A stretch of DNA of 64,000 nucleotides from positions 76,381,001 through 76,445,000 of the forward strand of contig CM075345.1 in assembly GCA_037693485.1 (NCBI GenBank), read 5' to 3'. The notes below the pieces were generated by a model, which made no database searches, was not told the origin of the DNA, and worked only from the letters and a program-made list of their open reading frames with translations. The translations under genes and the position numbers were made by a program. Positions 1 to 12,775 of this stretch are shown here, piece after piece (the first letter of the stretch is position 1; each line of letters starts with the position of its first letter). The DNA comes from Kitagawia praeruptora. Lineage: Eukaryota > Streptophyta > Magnoliopsida > Apiales > Apiaceae.

Positions 1-3000
1 TTGAACTTGAAAGTAGACTCTTTGACAGCGCAAGGATTTCGTCAAGTTGCTAGTGTTTGTGAGTTGTGTGCGGGCGCACATGAATCAAACCAATGTGCCA
101 TCTCAAACGAGTCAGTTCAATTCGTAAGCAATTTCCAAAGACAGCAACAGCCAGCTCCAAATTCCTACCATCCGAACAACCGAAATCATCCAAATTTCAG
201 TTGGAGCAATAATCAAGGAGGAGCTCAACAATCAAATCAGCCCTACCAACAATCTCAAAATCAGCAGTTTGGAGCTAAGCCATATAATCCATCTGGATTC
301 CAGCAACAGTAGGGGCACCAATATCAGCAACAACATGCCCCACGACAATTTCAACCTCCAGGATTTCAACAACAATTCTATGGGAATTCTGGGCAATCAG
401 CTTCCAGTGAAAAGGCAGAATTGGAGGAGTTGAGATTGGCATCAAAAAGCCAAGCGGCTTCTATTAAAAATCTGGAAACTCAATTGGGACAACTCGCTAA
501 TTTCATGATGAGCCGACCACAAGGAACACTCCCCAGTGATACTGAAGCTAATTCGGGGAGAAAGGACAACCAAGAGCACATTAAAGCCATCACTTTAAGA
601 TCGGGGAAAGTCATAGAAGGCACTGAATTGGAAAGAGCAGAAAAAATTCTGCCCGATAAAGAAACAGAAAAAGTGAACTTGGGAGACACCGAGGACAAGG
701 GTAAGGCTCCAATTTCAAGCACGGAGGTTGAAGAAAGTGTACCACCTCCTAAACAATCAGTCCTTGCACATAAAGAAGCAGAAGAGCATGTCTATCCACC
801 TCCGCCATTTCCTCGACGTTTGCAAAAACAGAAACTGGACAAGCAGTTTGGCAAATTTCTTAAAGTCTTTAAGAAATTACATATCAACATTCCATTTGCT
901 GAAGCCCTGGAACAAATGCCGAGTTATGCAAAGTTCATGAAGGGCATTCTATCGAGAAAAGTAAAACTAGAGGACTTGGAAACTGTTGCTTTGATAGAGG
1001 AGTGTAGTGCGGTATTGCAACAAAAGTTACCGCCTAAGCTAAAAGATCCTGGCAGTTTCACTATACCATGCACCATTGGGAATTTGTCTTTTGACAAATG
1101 TTTATGTGATTTGGGAGCTAGCATTAACCTCATGCCATACTCAGTTTTCTTACAACTTGGCCTTCCTGAGCCAAACCCGACGAACATGTCACTTCAGTTA
1201 GCTGATCGCTCTATCACTTATCCTCGGGGAGTTGTTGAAGATGTCCTAGTGAAGGTAGACAAACTTATCTTTCCAGCTGATTTTGTCATACTGGATTTCG
1301 AAGAGGGCAAGAAGATTCCTATCATTCTTGGTAGACCATTCTTAGCAACGGGGCAGACATTGATTGATGTCCAAAAGGGGGAACTGACGATGAGGGTGCA
1401 CGATCAAAATGTTACCTTCAATGTTTTCACAGCTATGAAATTTCCAACAGAAGAAGAACAGTGTCTGAAGGTAGACTTGATTAAGTCTACGGTACAAGAA
1501 AAGTTGGATCACATGTTCATGAATGACACTTTGGAAAAGGCCCTCAATGGAGAGTACTCATTAGATGAAGATGATATAAATGAACAATTGCAGTATCTGG
1601 ATGCTTTGCCGTGGCAAAGAAAATTTGAAAGACCAACTGAATCATTGGATCTACCAGAACTAAAGGGGCCGCATCAGCAAATGAAACCATCTATCGAGGA
1701 AGCTCCAACTCTAGAGCTCAAACCACTTCCTAATCACTTAAAGTATGCTTCTCTTGGTGAATCATCTACCTTACCTGTGATTATATCTGCTAACCTTTCA
1801 GACTTTGAGGAAGATAAGCTTTTGAGAGTCCTGAGAAAATTCAAATCAGCCATTGGTTGGACCCTAGCGGATATCAAAGGCATCAGTCCAGCTTATTGTC
1901 AACACAAAATTCCATTGGAAGAAGGGAGTAAACCAACAGTGGAGCATCAAAGGCGGCTAAATCGTCTTATGAAAGAGGTAGTGAAGAAAGAAATCATCAA
2001 GTGGCTGGATGCAGGGATTATCTATCCCATTTCTGACAGTGCATGGGTGAGTCCAGTGCAATTTGTGCCGAAGAAAGGAGGCATGACTGTGATTACCAAT
2101 GAAAAGAATGAACTCATCTCTACTCGCACAGTCACCGGTTGGCGAATCTGCATGGACTACCGGAAGCTGAATAAAGCCACAAGGAAGGATCATTTTCCCC
2201 TTCCTTTCATTGATCAGATGCTAGATAGACTAGCCGGCCACGATTATTACTGCCTTCTGGATGGTTATTCTGGATATAACCAAATTTGCATTGCTCCTGA
2301 GGATCAGGAGAAAACAACATTTACATGCCCGTTCGGCACTTTCGCCTTTCGGCGGGTTTCTTTTGGCTTATGTGGAGCACCTGGTACTTTTCAAAGGTGC
2401 ATGATGGCCATCTTCTCAGACATGATTGGCAAGACCGTAGAAGTCTTCATGGATGACTTCTCTATATTCGGTATATCTTTTGATGAATGCTTGCAAAATC
2501 TTGGCTCGGTGCTGAAAAGATGCGTGGAAACTAACCTAGTGCTCAATTGGGAGAAGTGCCACTTCATGGTACAAGAAGGAACTATTCTTGGGCACAAGGT
2601 GTCAAGGAAGGGTCTAGAAGTGGACAGAGCAAAGATAGAAGCTATTGAAAAGCTGCCTCCGCCTAATTCAGTGCGAGGGATTCGTAGTTTCCTTGGGCAC
2701 GCAGGTTTCTACAGGCGTTTCATCAAGGATTTTGCCAAAATTTCCAAACCTTTGTGTCAGCTGCTGGAAAAAAATATTCATTTCAAATTTGACGAAGAAT
2801 GTCTCACAGCTTTCGAGACTCTAAAGAAGAAATTGATTTCAACACCCTTGATAATTACTCCAGATTGGAGTGATCCTTTCGCTATGATGTGTGATGCTAG
2901 CGATTACGCAGTTGGGGCCGTTCTTGGCCAGAAAAAAGATAAAATGTTTCATGTCATCTATTATGCAAGCAAAACCCTCAGCGATGCTCAATTAAACTAC

Positions 3001-4614
3001 ACTACCACTGAGAAGGAGCTATTAGCCATAGTTTATGGTTTTGAAAAATTCCGTTCATACTTGCTTGGCGCGAAGGTGACTGTGTACACTGATCACGCGG
3101 CTATCAGATATCTGCTCTCTAAAAAGGACTCCAAACCTAGGTTGATTCGATGGATTCTCCTGCTGCAAGAATTCGATGTGGAGATCAAGGATAGAAAAGG
3201 GATAGAAAACCAAGTAGCCGACCATCTCTCACGATTCGAAGACTTTGGGAACTCATCCCAAGACAAAACGGTCATTAATGAATTATTTCCTGATGAACAG
3301 TTGTTTGGGGTACAAGAAGAAGAGCCTTGGTTTGCAGACATTGTGAACTTTCTGGTGAGTCATGTGATTCCTCCCGGGCTCTCTTTTGCACAAAGAAAGA
3401 AATTCTTGCATGAAGTCAAATGGTATCATTGGGACGAACCATATCTGTTTAAACAAGGAGCCGATCAGGTGATTAGGAGATGTGTGCCATACAGTAAAAT
3501 AGAGGCTATTCTAAGGGATTATCACGCCACGACATATGGTGGCCATTATGGAAGTGAAAAGACCGCAACTCGAATTCTTCAAGCGGGATTTTATTGGCCA
3601 TCCCTTTTTAAGGATGCCCATCAGTTTGTACTGAAGTGTGATCGTTGTCAGCGTGTTGGTAACATATCTAAAAGGAATGAGTTGCCCCTCAATATGATGC
3701 TAGAAGTGGAAATCTTCGATGTTTGGGGCATCGATTTCATGGGACCATTCATTTCCTCATATGACAACCAATACATCTTGCTAGCCGTTGATTATGTCTC
3801 CAAATGGGTTGAAGTCAAGGCACTTCCGACCAATGATGCCAATGTCGTGCTCAATTTCCTTCACAAGAACATCTTCACAAAATTCGGCACTCCTCGAGTG
3901 ATCATAAGCGATGAAGGTACTCACTTTTGCAATCGCAAGTTTACTAATCTCATGGCAAAGTACAACATCAACCACCGGGTAGCTACGGCATACCACCCGC
4001 AAACCAATGGCCAAGCCGAGGTATCTAATCTCGAGATTAAACGCATTCTGGAAAAAGTGGTGAGTCCTTCGAGAAAGGATTGGTCTTTGAAACTCGATGA
4101 AGCCGCATGGGCTTATCGTACAGCATATAAAACACCCTTGGGTATGTCACCATATCAACTTGTCTATGGGAAAGCTTGTCATCTGCCTGCCGAACTAGAG
4201 CACAAAGCTTATTAGGCGCTGAAGAAGTTGAACTTTGACTTAGCAGCAGCAGGAGAGAAAAGAATGCTTCAGATTAATGAACTGGATGAGTTTCGGTTAC
4301 AGGCTTATGAAAATCACAAATTATACAAGGAGAAGGTCAAGAGATGGCATGACAGACGTTTGGTGCAAAAGTCTTTTGTACCGGGACAGTTAGTGTTGCT
4401 TTTCAACTCTCGTCTCAGACTGTTCCCAGGGAAACTTAAGTCAAGGTGGTCAGGGCCATTCACGGTTAAAACAGTGTTTCCACATGGTACAGTGGAAATT
4501 TTTGATAAAACACCGGAAGCGGCTTTCAAAGTAAATGGACAGAGGTTGAAGCCATATTTTGGTGAACATGTGAATCGCGAAGCGGAAACCGCGGTTCTTG
4601 GCACTACCAATTGA
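1..4614 (+). pseudogene. gag-pol: Athila gag-pol polyprotein, 5'-truncated by window, two in-frame stops
   Basis: One reading frame (frame 1) runs from base 1 to the TGA ending at 4614, interrupted by TAG at 310-312 and TAG at 4213-4215. Visible in order: a short zinc knuckle CELCAGAHESNQC (CX2CX3HX4C, about 58-96); a Gln/Asn-rich linker (~120-410); protease DLGAS (~1108); RT with FMDD at 2446-2457; RNase H (Asp in CDASDYAVG ~2890, TDH ~3090); integrase HHCC zinc finger (~3525-3650); the DDE core with Asp in GIDFMGPF (~3727), Asp in ISDEGT (~3906) and Glu in GQAEV (~4015); and a GPF-type C-terminus (~4450). The protein would bind RNA, copy it to DNA in the virus-like particle and integrate it. 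The first stop lies between gag and protease. The second lies after the catalytic core, so only the integrase tail is lost there. Both changes look like single substitutions, and the frame is otherwise clean over 4.6 kb. Confidence 0.85.
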
Positions 4615-6593
4615 AGTGCGAAGGTGAAGTCAAGCTAGCGACAATAAACAAGCGCTTCATGGGAGGCAACCCATAGGTTTGGTGTTTTTATTTGTGGTTT
4701 GATTTTGTTAGTATTATATCAAGAGTGCAGGTCATTGACGAATTACAGGAGCTGCTTCGCAAAAGAAAATTTTTTCTTTTCAAGTTAGACTGGCCTCAGT
4801 TTGGAGCTCATGCAGCTTTTCCACCAATTGATTCACCATCCGAGGAAGGTGACGATGCCAACGGTTAGGGAAGTTCTCTTTTATCCTTTATCTGTATTGG
4901 TAGTAGTAGAGTTGTTATTCATGTAGAAATCATATTGCATGTTTAGTAGTAGTTTGCATATGCATTTATATATATATAAAAAAAATCAAAAAAAATTCAA
5001 AAATTTTAAAAATCACAAAAATAATTATAGCCTTGTGAAGATTATTCTATTGATGCACCCATACATGACAGGAATTTTGTGTTGTTGACGCTTTTGATTG
5101 AGAAGTGGTATGCTTTTCTCTTGTGCACACACATACACTAGTAAGTTGAAGCTAGTAGACTTATTGAATGTTGTAAGTAATTAAAAGGACATGAATATGT
5201 GCAAGATGATTTGGTTTTCATGCTTTGAGTACAAGTAAGTGCGTTAGAGAGATCTTTTTGCTTTGGATTGATTATGCTTTTTCCACCAAGTAAGCTTTTG
5301 AGCCTATATGCATATCTTTTGCATTTTATTCGTTTGCTTGAGTGTCCACATGTTGTTAGCATTGCTAGCAGTTGTTTGAGATCTTTCTTGAAACGCATGA
5401 CATTATTTGATGATAACATGATAAAGGCATTTAGGATAACCACATATTTCCCATATTACCACACCATGTATACATGATCAATTAGATAACCCGTTGAGCT
5501 TAATCCTATTTTTTTTTTCGGTGACACCACATTATTTGCCTAGACCTTTTTCTTGTATTGGCCTTACATTAATTTGAACCTGAATTGTCAAAGGCTAGTA
5601 GAGTGCTTGAGAGAGTAATAAGGTGTGCAAAGGGGGGTTTATTGATGGTCATTGTTTTGGGGGAATATTAGGTTGGGTTGTTTACTTGTTAGTCGAAATT
5701 TTGTACTAATAAAATGGATCATTGTATTTGTTTCTATTAAGCTCTCGAAAAAAATATATATATATAAAAAAAAGAGAAATATTATTTATATGAGAGCATA
5801 CTTATGTTTGTGTGATCCTTCTTTGTTCGACTAATCAAGTTATTTATTGTAAAAGAATAAAGGAAATTTCAAGTTTGGGGGTGATAAATAGGGAGTTGAA
5901 TGAATATTGTGTTAGGTACTAGCTTTTGACAATTATCTTTAACCTTCTTTGGCTTTACTTGACATACCTTGTCCCTAGCCCCGTTACAACCCAAATAAAG
6001 TCCTTTTGATTATCGTCATTGATGTATGTTGTGTTAAAAGTTAGAGTGATACCAAATGTCAAGCATGCTTATGATGTTGTTGGAATTGAGTGATACACTT
6101 ACCCTGGTTCTTGAGTGAATATTCTTTTGTTAGTGAAAGGTGAGTTATTACTTGTTTTTGCATATGAGATCCCAAGTTTTGACTCAAACATGTACTCTTA
6201 TGGGCTTAGCATGATTACCAACTTATTCTTACACTTGACATGGACTTTTGAGAACTTATGCATGTTCATTAAGTAGACTAAGTGAATACTTGCACCTTCG
6301 ACACCAAGACATTGCATTATTTACTTTGATTCTAAGTTGATATGGCATGAGAGGATTTGAATGTATGGTGTTGTATTGGTTTTAAATCTTTTACATGAGC
6401 TAGATGGATTTTGTGGGTACATTCGCTATAGGCCCTCACGAGACCTCACTCGTCCACTGGGGCTACCTAGGGGTTTAAAGGGCTTATTGCATATGCCAAA
6501 TGCAATCGTGATCACCTACGGAAGTGGTACTAGTTAGTTGTATATAGTTATATTGTTTATGCTTGAGGACAAGCATCAGTTTAAGTTTGGGGG
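4615..6593 (+). other. Athila non-coding tail between pol and 3' LTR
   Basis: No coding sequence is supported here; short ORFs are scattered and lack domains. An env-like ORF, present in some Athila elements, is not recognisable. Visible items: a small stem around GGGAGGCAACCC (~4661-4672), poly-A and AT low-complexity DNA at 4965-5030 and 5745-5775, an internal polypurine motif at 5871-5883, and the terminal hairpin and PPT before the LTR. Confidence 0.7.
5871..5883 (+). other. Internal polypurine-tract-like motif
   Basis: AAGTTTGGGGGTG occurs here and again at 6583-6595, where it is the true PPT next to the LTR. This upstream copy is followed by ATAAATAGG rather than an LTR. It could be a central PPT-like second-strand primer or a relic of a rearrangement. 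Confidence 0.45.
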
Positions 6594-6595
6594 TG
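6559..6595 (+). other. Athila pre-LTR hairpin and polypurine tract
   Basis: ATGCTTG (6559-6565) and CAAGCAT (6570-6576) form a 7-bp stem with a 4-nt loop. AAGTTTGGGGGTG follows directly, ending at the LTR start TGTGATAAGT. This is the expected plus-strand primer site. The hairpin is a common Athila signature. Confidence 0.75.
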
Positions 6596-6820
6596 TGATA
6601 AGTGGATTTTATATCCACTTATTATGCGCTAATTGGACCTAAATTGGTGGTTTATCCTTAAGTATGTTGTGTCTTTTAATTAGTTTTATGTTGTTTCAGT
6701 CTTTGTTGTGCAGAACTCGCAACTTTTGGTATCGTGGTGATAAAAAGACTAAAAATGATGGATTTCTGTCTCAATTCGGAATTTAGAGCTGCCAAGAAAG
6801 CACAAGTGGCTGGCTACGAG

Positions 6821-7091
6821 GAAAAAGAATTATCATAAAGAAATTCCGAGTGATATATTCTTAAAGCTGGAACCCCAGTTGGAATTGATATATTTTTCGT
6901 TAAGCAAAAGGAGTTCTGTTTTAGATCCTCAAAAGACCGCAGCTTACACCTGGACGAACAATGAGAAAATAGAATTATCACAAAAAGATGGAAAGTGATA
7001 TATTCTTAAAGCTGGAACCCCGGTTGGAATTGATATAATTTTTGTTAAGCAAAAGGAGTCCGGTTTCTGACCCTCAAAAGACTGCAGCTTA
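6821..7091 (+). repeat. Tandem duplication (~128-bp unit, two copies) in Athila LTR U3
   Basis: Copies at about 6821-6947 and 6964-7091 share long identical stretches such as TGATATATTCTTAAAGCTGG and GCAAAAGGAGT, ending at AGACYGCAGCTTA. They differ by scattered substitutions and are joined by a ~16-bp linker. The duplication lies upstream of the TATA box, where LTR enhancers usually sit. Confidence 0.85.
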
Positions 7092-7418
7092 GGACTTAAG
7101 GATTTATTTATATTAATAAATATTTTATTTATTTGGAAAATTTTATTTATAAATATCTAATAATATTAGATATTTATTTTTATAATTTCTCGATTAAAAT
7201 AATTATTTATTAATTAAAGATTATAAGCTGTGCGGGGTAAAAAGCATTTCTACGGAGCTGCGTATTAAAATTCAACTACCGCCAGTTGTGGAGAAGAATT
7301 GCAAATTGGCTGGAAGACTTTTTACAATTGTCTCTAGAGTGGTTAGAATTAGGCAGCAGCCGGTAGACTTTTATAATTAAAACAGCTGATTTTGTATTAG
7401 GTGGTGTGCTGGATGTAT

Positions 7419-7426
7419 TATAAATA
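7419..7426 (+). promoter_or_regulatory. TATA box of Athila LTR
   Basis: TATAAATA lies within GTATTATAAATAGATGTG. It sits about 825 bp into the LTR, downstream of the U3 duplication, as expected for the U3/R border. Confidence 0.6.
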
Positions 7427-8931
7427 GATGTGTAGGAAATCAAATGAAGTATCGTAGATTACCCAGGGAAGAATTGATTCAATCATTCTCTCTGAACAAA
7501 TCCTCATGTATTCTAAATTCAGCAGCTTCTTTTTATAAACAGATCATTTTATACATTTTAATTCTCTGTAATTTTATTATATTTTATATACTTAAAATTT
7601 TCTGCAAATTGTTTAATTTATATACTTCGAATTTCTGTAATTTTATTTTATTTTATACATTTTAAATTTTTGTAAAATTAGTATAAATTTATATTTTGGT
7701 TGAAGAATTAAGGGAATTATTAGTGGGCTTTTTATTTGTTGGAAGAAACCGAATTATCACACCAATATCAGCAACACAACAGGAGGAGGACTTTGAATTT
7801 ATCAACAAGCACAGTAGGAGATCGTGGCTGTCACGCGGAAATTTTCTTTTCAATACTGGCGCGTGCACTCCACGCGCGGTGGAGGAGAGTGGGCGCGTGG
7901 ACGGCACGCGTGGACCAGGTAACGATGCAGAGCAGTTGCCGACAGTCTCCTGTGCAGGTAATTTTAATTACTTAACTTTTGTTCCTTTTTACTTTATTCA
8001 AGCCGTGCTTTTTCTTTTACTGTATTAATTTGTTTCGTTTTTTTGTATTTTTGTTAACTCACTGAGTGCTTTTTTTTTATTAAATGTTATTAGGTTCTAT
8101 TTCTTTTATTTTTATTTTTAATTTTTCGTAATTTCTTAATTAAATTATAAAATTTTCTTCCATGATTTTATTTAATTCCATAAAGGTGCCTAGTTTAATT
8201 ATGAACTAAACACTTTCATGGGGTTCTAATGTAGTGATTTGTTAATTCTCATGTTGACTTGATAGATAATTTGTGTTTACAATTTCTTCTTAAGATTGCC
8301 TTGTATGGTTGTTTTAATTGAATATAGATGAGTAGCTAACATCTATTGTGCCAAATCTCTAATGATTGCGAAAGTGGATTTAGAGATTAAGGGTTGCCAT
8401 GCTAGCATAGGTATGACGGCTTCTCCGCATTTTGGAGTATAGATTCGAACGAACATTATTCCCCTATGTAGTTAATTGCGGAACTTGTGATTAAATCGAT
8501 TGTATCACCCATTCACATAGACATATAGTGTTTTGGATATAATTGATGCCCTTATAACTTCTATCTCTTTTGTGGATGTTCATTTGGAATGGTGTGAGTT
8601 AATTGAAAATGGCTCATATTAGTGTCGTGTCTCGCTAGCTTTCTTAATAATTGTAACACATTGATTCTTGATAGTTAGTAGAGTTAAAACATTCATGAAA
8701 TTAGGAACCCATGTCTCTATCATATTATTTGAAACACGTTAGTTTTTATTTCATCAGTTAATTGTGATTTGAAACAAACCAACCATTTTCGTTCGTTCAT
8801 ACTTCTATAATTAATCGAACATTGTTGAATAGACATATTTACTTAAATACACCAAGTCTTCGTGGGAACGATCCTTATTTCCCTATATTGCTTTTGGACT
8901 GCGTATACTTGCGTAGAGAAAATAGCGAACA

Positions 8932-9094
8932 ATAATACCTCCAATAAACACTTCAGTCTATTCTACTCACCGGTACCTCTTCTGGTATTCCAATAATAAG
9001 TTTACTACGATCTCTTATGTCATTCTCCGACTTAGACTTAACTCTCAACACTGTCGTTTCTGAGTACTGTAACTTATCTCTCTGATACCATTTC
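8932..9094 (-). mobile_element. Leader and PBS remnant of a minus-strand Tekay-like element
   Basis: Read on the minus strand, the LTR at 9095-12775 ends in GTCACA, followed by a 4-nt spacer and TGGTATCAGAG (plus 9080-9090), the tRNA-iMet primer site also used by the Tekay element here. About 150 bp of leader follow before the Athila LTR begins. The rest of the element is either beyond the Athila copy or lost. Confidence 0.7.
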
Positions 9095-12000
9095 TGTGAC
9101 GCCCCCCAAATCCGAGGTCAGAGATTCAGGTCGTCACATCACCATCTAACCATATCCTACCTGTATTACCTTTACAACTCAACAATACATCCATCCAGAC
9201 CTCAATCTTACGCACATACAAGTTAGAGCCTCAGAAACGATAATAAAAAAAATAACACTAAATATTACAATTCATCTGTACAATCTAGAATCTTACGCAC
9301 TTCCACTTATACAACTACACTTGAAGACAAGTCTTACTATTACAGTTGAAAACCTATCAGGCTTACTCTGTAGTATTTATCAGGAACTAAATCATCTCAG
9401 GGGTAAATCTTCTACTCCTCTTCTGCTGGTGTGGAGTTAACCGACCAAATTATTCTCCTTTTGAAAAGTTTTTATAAAGCAAGAATGAGCTACATAATGC
9501 TCAGCAAGTTCACCATTTTGAAAAATAATAATGTGGTTTATTTCGAAAACGTTCACAACTGTATGGTTATATATCTCAGATTTCAAAACATAATTCAACA
9601 ATATATATGTCCGAGTTTGAATAAAACATTTATACTCACTAAGGAGCTTTGAGAATAACATATAAATCCTTTATAAGGTTCCCATTTCAATATATCTCAA
9701 GTTTGAAAATATATACATATGAGTATATCATTTTCGGCAAAACACTCTACGGTTAACATACTGTACAGGGAATACATTATTGCAAAACCTCTTTCCTTCC
9801 ATTAGCTTAGAAGGTTTCTCATTAAAAAACATTTCATTCTTTGAAATAATTGCAAGCGTGCACTAACACGTGCCAATCTTTATAGAAAATCTTGCAGTTC
9901 TAGATACTGCACGATGTCAATATTTTTCTTATCAAAAACCACACTATCGGCAACTCGGCACTTAGGCCCAAGAAGTAGTGTTTGATTATTTTTCCAAAGT
10001 GGAGGATGGGACTTGAAGAAAACATAAAAACCTGACAGGGATTGACGATGATCAGTCGCCACATCCAAGTCCAATAATCCGCGGGTCTTCTCTACTAGTA
10101 GAAGGATAGAAACTACATCCGTAACTACCCTTGGGTGAAAACTACATCCGTAATCACCCTCGATGAAAACTACATCCGTAATCATCCTTCGGCAACACCT
10201 GGGCCGGAATAATAATTGATGGACCGCCTGGCTCACGGCCGCTTACACATCCCGGGAATCGTTCGTCAACGATTCCCACACCTGCCAGAGTCCCCTTTTT
10301 CTTTTCTTTTCAAAAATCATTTTGATAGAAAATTCGAGTAGTTGAAGTTCGACCTCAGTCGACCGATAATTCTTGAAAAACGTACAAGAAGCAAAACCTG
10401 ACCGGGGGTTTTCGAAATGTTTTGGGTGGGAAAGAGTTCGAGTTTGAAAACGCTAAAGGTATCTTGGATTAGTTTTGTCTTTAAAATAATGAACGATAAT
10501 TAATAAATAATATTTTGAGATTTAATATAAATAATTAATAAAATAATTATTTAATTAAAATAAGCTTTTAATCCAAGATAGATATTTTTGAGTATTTTTA
10601 ACAACGTAAAAATAATAATTACTTAGGTATACGATACTTCCCGAATGACTCTTCGGGTTTTCGCAATTTAATCACGATACAACAATATACCGCTCCCCGG
10701 TCAATAGTATATTTGGACCGCTACGACCTCTATTGCTAGAGTCGTTGTCCGAAGAAAACACTTTCATTCTAAGTTCAAGGGTGTACAAACACATATGCAT
10801 ATATCTCAAACTTCAACATAATCTCGTAAAGCATAAGCATATAATACGTTTGGAAGCTATAAACACAATAGTGAAAATCCTTATATATAAGTTTTGAAAA
10901 GTAAACTTGCATAGGTAAAATCAAGAATATAATCTTCTGAAATTAAATACTTAGGGTTGGAGAACTTGCCTTGGTGAGGTTGGGGTGGTCGGCTCGCGAA
11001 GTGGAATGGAAATCTATACATAATCAATATTTGTACTTTAGTACCTTAACAACGCTACTTAATCATAAGGTTTTAAAAAATCGTAAGACCAACTTAACGA
11101 CTCCACTTGTGACCACTAACCCTCTCATATGACCATGTCGTCACATTATCACTTTCGTTACCCATTCGACTCAAATCTATTCCTCAAACTCGAAGCTCAA
11201 GTGAACATTCTTAAAACTACTTTAAACTAATCTCCTAAGTGGTTTTTCACTTGCGCACACCTCGCTCCAACATTTTTATAAAATTGAAAAATACATATTT
11301 TAATCCAACTCTTTTTGGGTAGCCTTCCCCACTGCATTTACTAGCTTCTCTAATTTTTCCATGATCATACATAAATTTTTAGGGGTTTAAACAAGGTTCA
11401 CAAGGGGTCACTTAGTGCAGTCAGGAATCCAGAAACACAATCCACTTCTCCGGCCATCACTAAATATCTATACATCACCTAGTCATGAACATTATATTTT
11501 TAGAAACGACATTCAAATACCTTTCCAACAACATATGGTAGGACCTCAGGGGACAAGATTTGGGGGTTCAAAACCATCTTACAAGACAGGTAAAATTTCT
11601 GGAAAACTCAGCATGTTTGTTTTACTTAAATCAACCAAGATTCTTACTTCCACAACACAAGCAACATCTAATTCACCAAGTTCATACTTTATAACATTCA
11701 TGGAGATACATATACTATCCACAAGCCTCAAAATCACAATCACAACACTAAAACTCAAGATCCATATCATCCATCACTTGAACAACCAAGATTAACACCA
11801 ATACACATGGATCTATCACCATACATCATAAATACTACATGGCCAAGAGGGGTTAAGGTTTTTATACCTTCTTGAGTACCTAGGAGCCTTGGGTAAGCCT
11901 TACAAAACTCAAGAACACCTTGAATAAGCTCCTACTATCCTTATAATCCAAGATCTATAAGAAAAAATTAACATTGTTACTATTCACAATAACTTTAACA

Positions 12001-12775
12001 ATTAATATCTTGAAATTTAATGGATGAAAGGGCTTGGAAATCTTAGTATACCTTTCTTAGATGATGTAGAGAGCCTAGGAATTATGCCTTGAATTATGAG
12101 TGAGGAGAAATGGGAGAAAGAAAAATTTTTTCTTCTTTGTTTGGTCTTGGCCGAGAGCTTCTCTCCAAGGGGGGGGGAGAGCTTTTTGGTGTTTTGATTT
12201 TGTGTTGTTTGAAATGAGATGAATAATTGATATGTTGGGTATATTGGTATGTGTGTAGTCACATGTTGCCAAGCTAGGGGTAGGCTAGCCTCACCATGCT
12301 CTATTGTCCCCTAGGATGCAACACCCATCACTTGTCACTATTCATTGGTTGCTTTTTGCTTTTCTAGTTTACTTTCCTAACTTTCTAGTTACATGGCACT
12401 TGCATGTAATTTCTTTCCTTGTATTATTATTTCTCCACCAATGCTTGTCACTTAATCCTTATTTCATAACATATCTTTATTAAACCCCTCGTAATATTAT
12501 TTTGTCGCGTAGAGATTTCCTTTGTAATTCCTTAAGTACTTAATTGTGTAAATTCCTTAAATATCCATAACTCCTTGTCATAGTCGCTTAAAATATTTTA
12601 ATACTCTAATAATTCTCATATTCCAAGTTTTTATAAATCTTGATAGCAGTAGACCTCTTGCCTTAACAATTTTCCCTTTTTCTTACACAGTGAATGTAAC
12701 AACATAAATTTCTCAGATAATCAATCCCATTAAACAACATGGGTGACTCAAAGGTCCCAAATTCACAATGTCACA
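9095..12775 (-). repeat. Tekay-like LTR, minus orientation (~3.7 kb)
   Basis: Plus-strand ends TGTGAC and GTCACA form a perfect 6-bp terminal inverted repeat, and the PBS lies just outside the left end. Length (3681 bp) resembles the ~4-kb LTRs of the Tekay copy at 14340. A minus-strand TATA (TTTATAAAA, plus ~9468-9476) follows a GCTGAGC...GCTCATTCTTGC motif resembling the one before the TATA of that copy. No ORF inside has a recognisable domain, and I saw no H3-like ORF here. It is a different, diverged family. Confidence 0.7.

Larger units (their letters stand above)
1..8931 (+). mobile_element. Athila-lineage Ty3/gypsy retrotransposon, 5' end outside window
   Basis: The window opens inside gag of an LTR retrotransposon. 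Order seen: gag C-terminus, protease, reverse transcriptase, RNase H, integrase without chromodomain, a ~2-kb non-coding tail, a polypurine tract, and a 3' LTR. The Athila call rests on the protease motif DLGASINLMP, the RT motif FMDDFSIFG, and the tail with a GCTTGAGGACAAGC hairpin followed by AAGTTTGGGGGTG just before an LTR starting TGTGATAAGTGG. The 5' LTR, PBS and target-site duplication cannot be checked. It abuts a Tekay-like leader at 8932, so it probably inserted into that older element. Confidence 0.85.
6594..8931 (+). repeat. Athila 3' LTR (~2.3 kb)
   Basis: Starts TGTGATAAGTGGATTTTATA right after the PPT and ends near GCGTAGAGAAAATAGCGAACA. Its end shows the Athila-type stretch around CGTGGGAACGATCC (~8863). 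It contains a TATA box (7419-7426) and an internal duplication (6821-7091). The right boundary is assigned by TG...CA and by the change to Tekay-like leader sequence; without the 5' LTR it may be off by a few bases. ORFs at 7444-8028 have no recognisable domain. Confidence 0.75.

Noticed and set aside
4615..6593. Athila env-like gene
   Set aside because: No long ORF, signal peptide or membrane segment; short frames only.
12017..12272. Overlapping minus-strand ORFs near 12.1 kb
   Set aside because: Short, no domain, lying in LTR sequence with a homopurine run.
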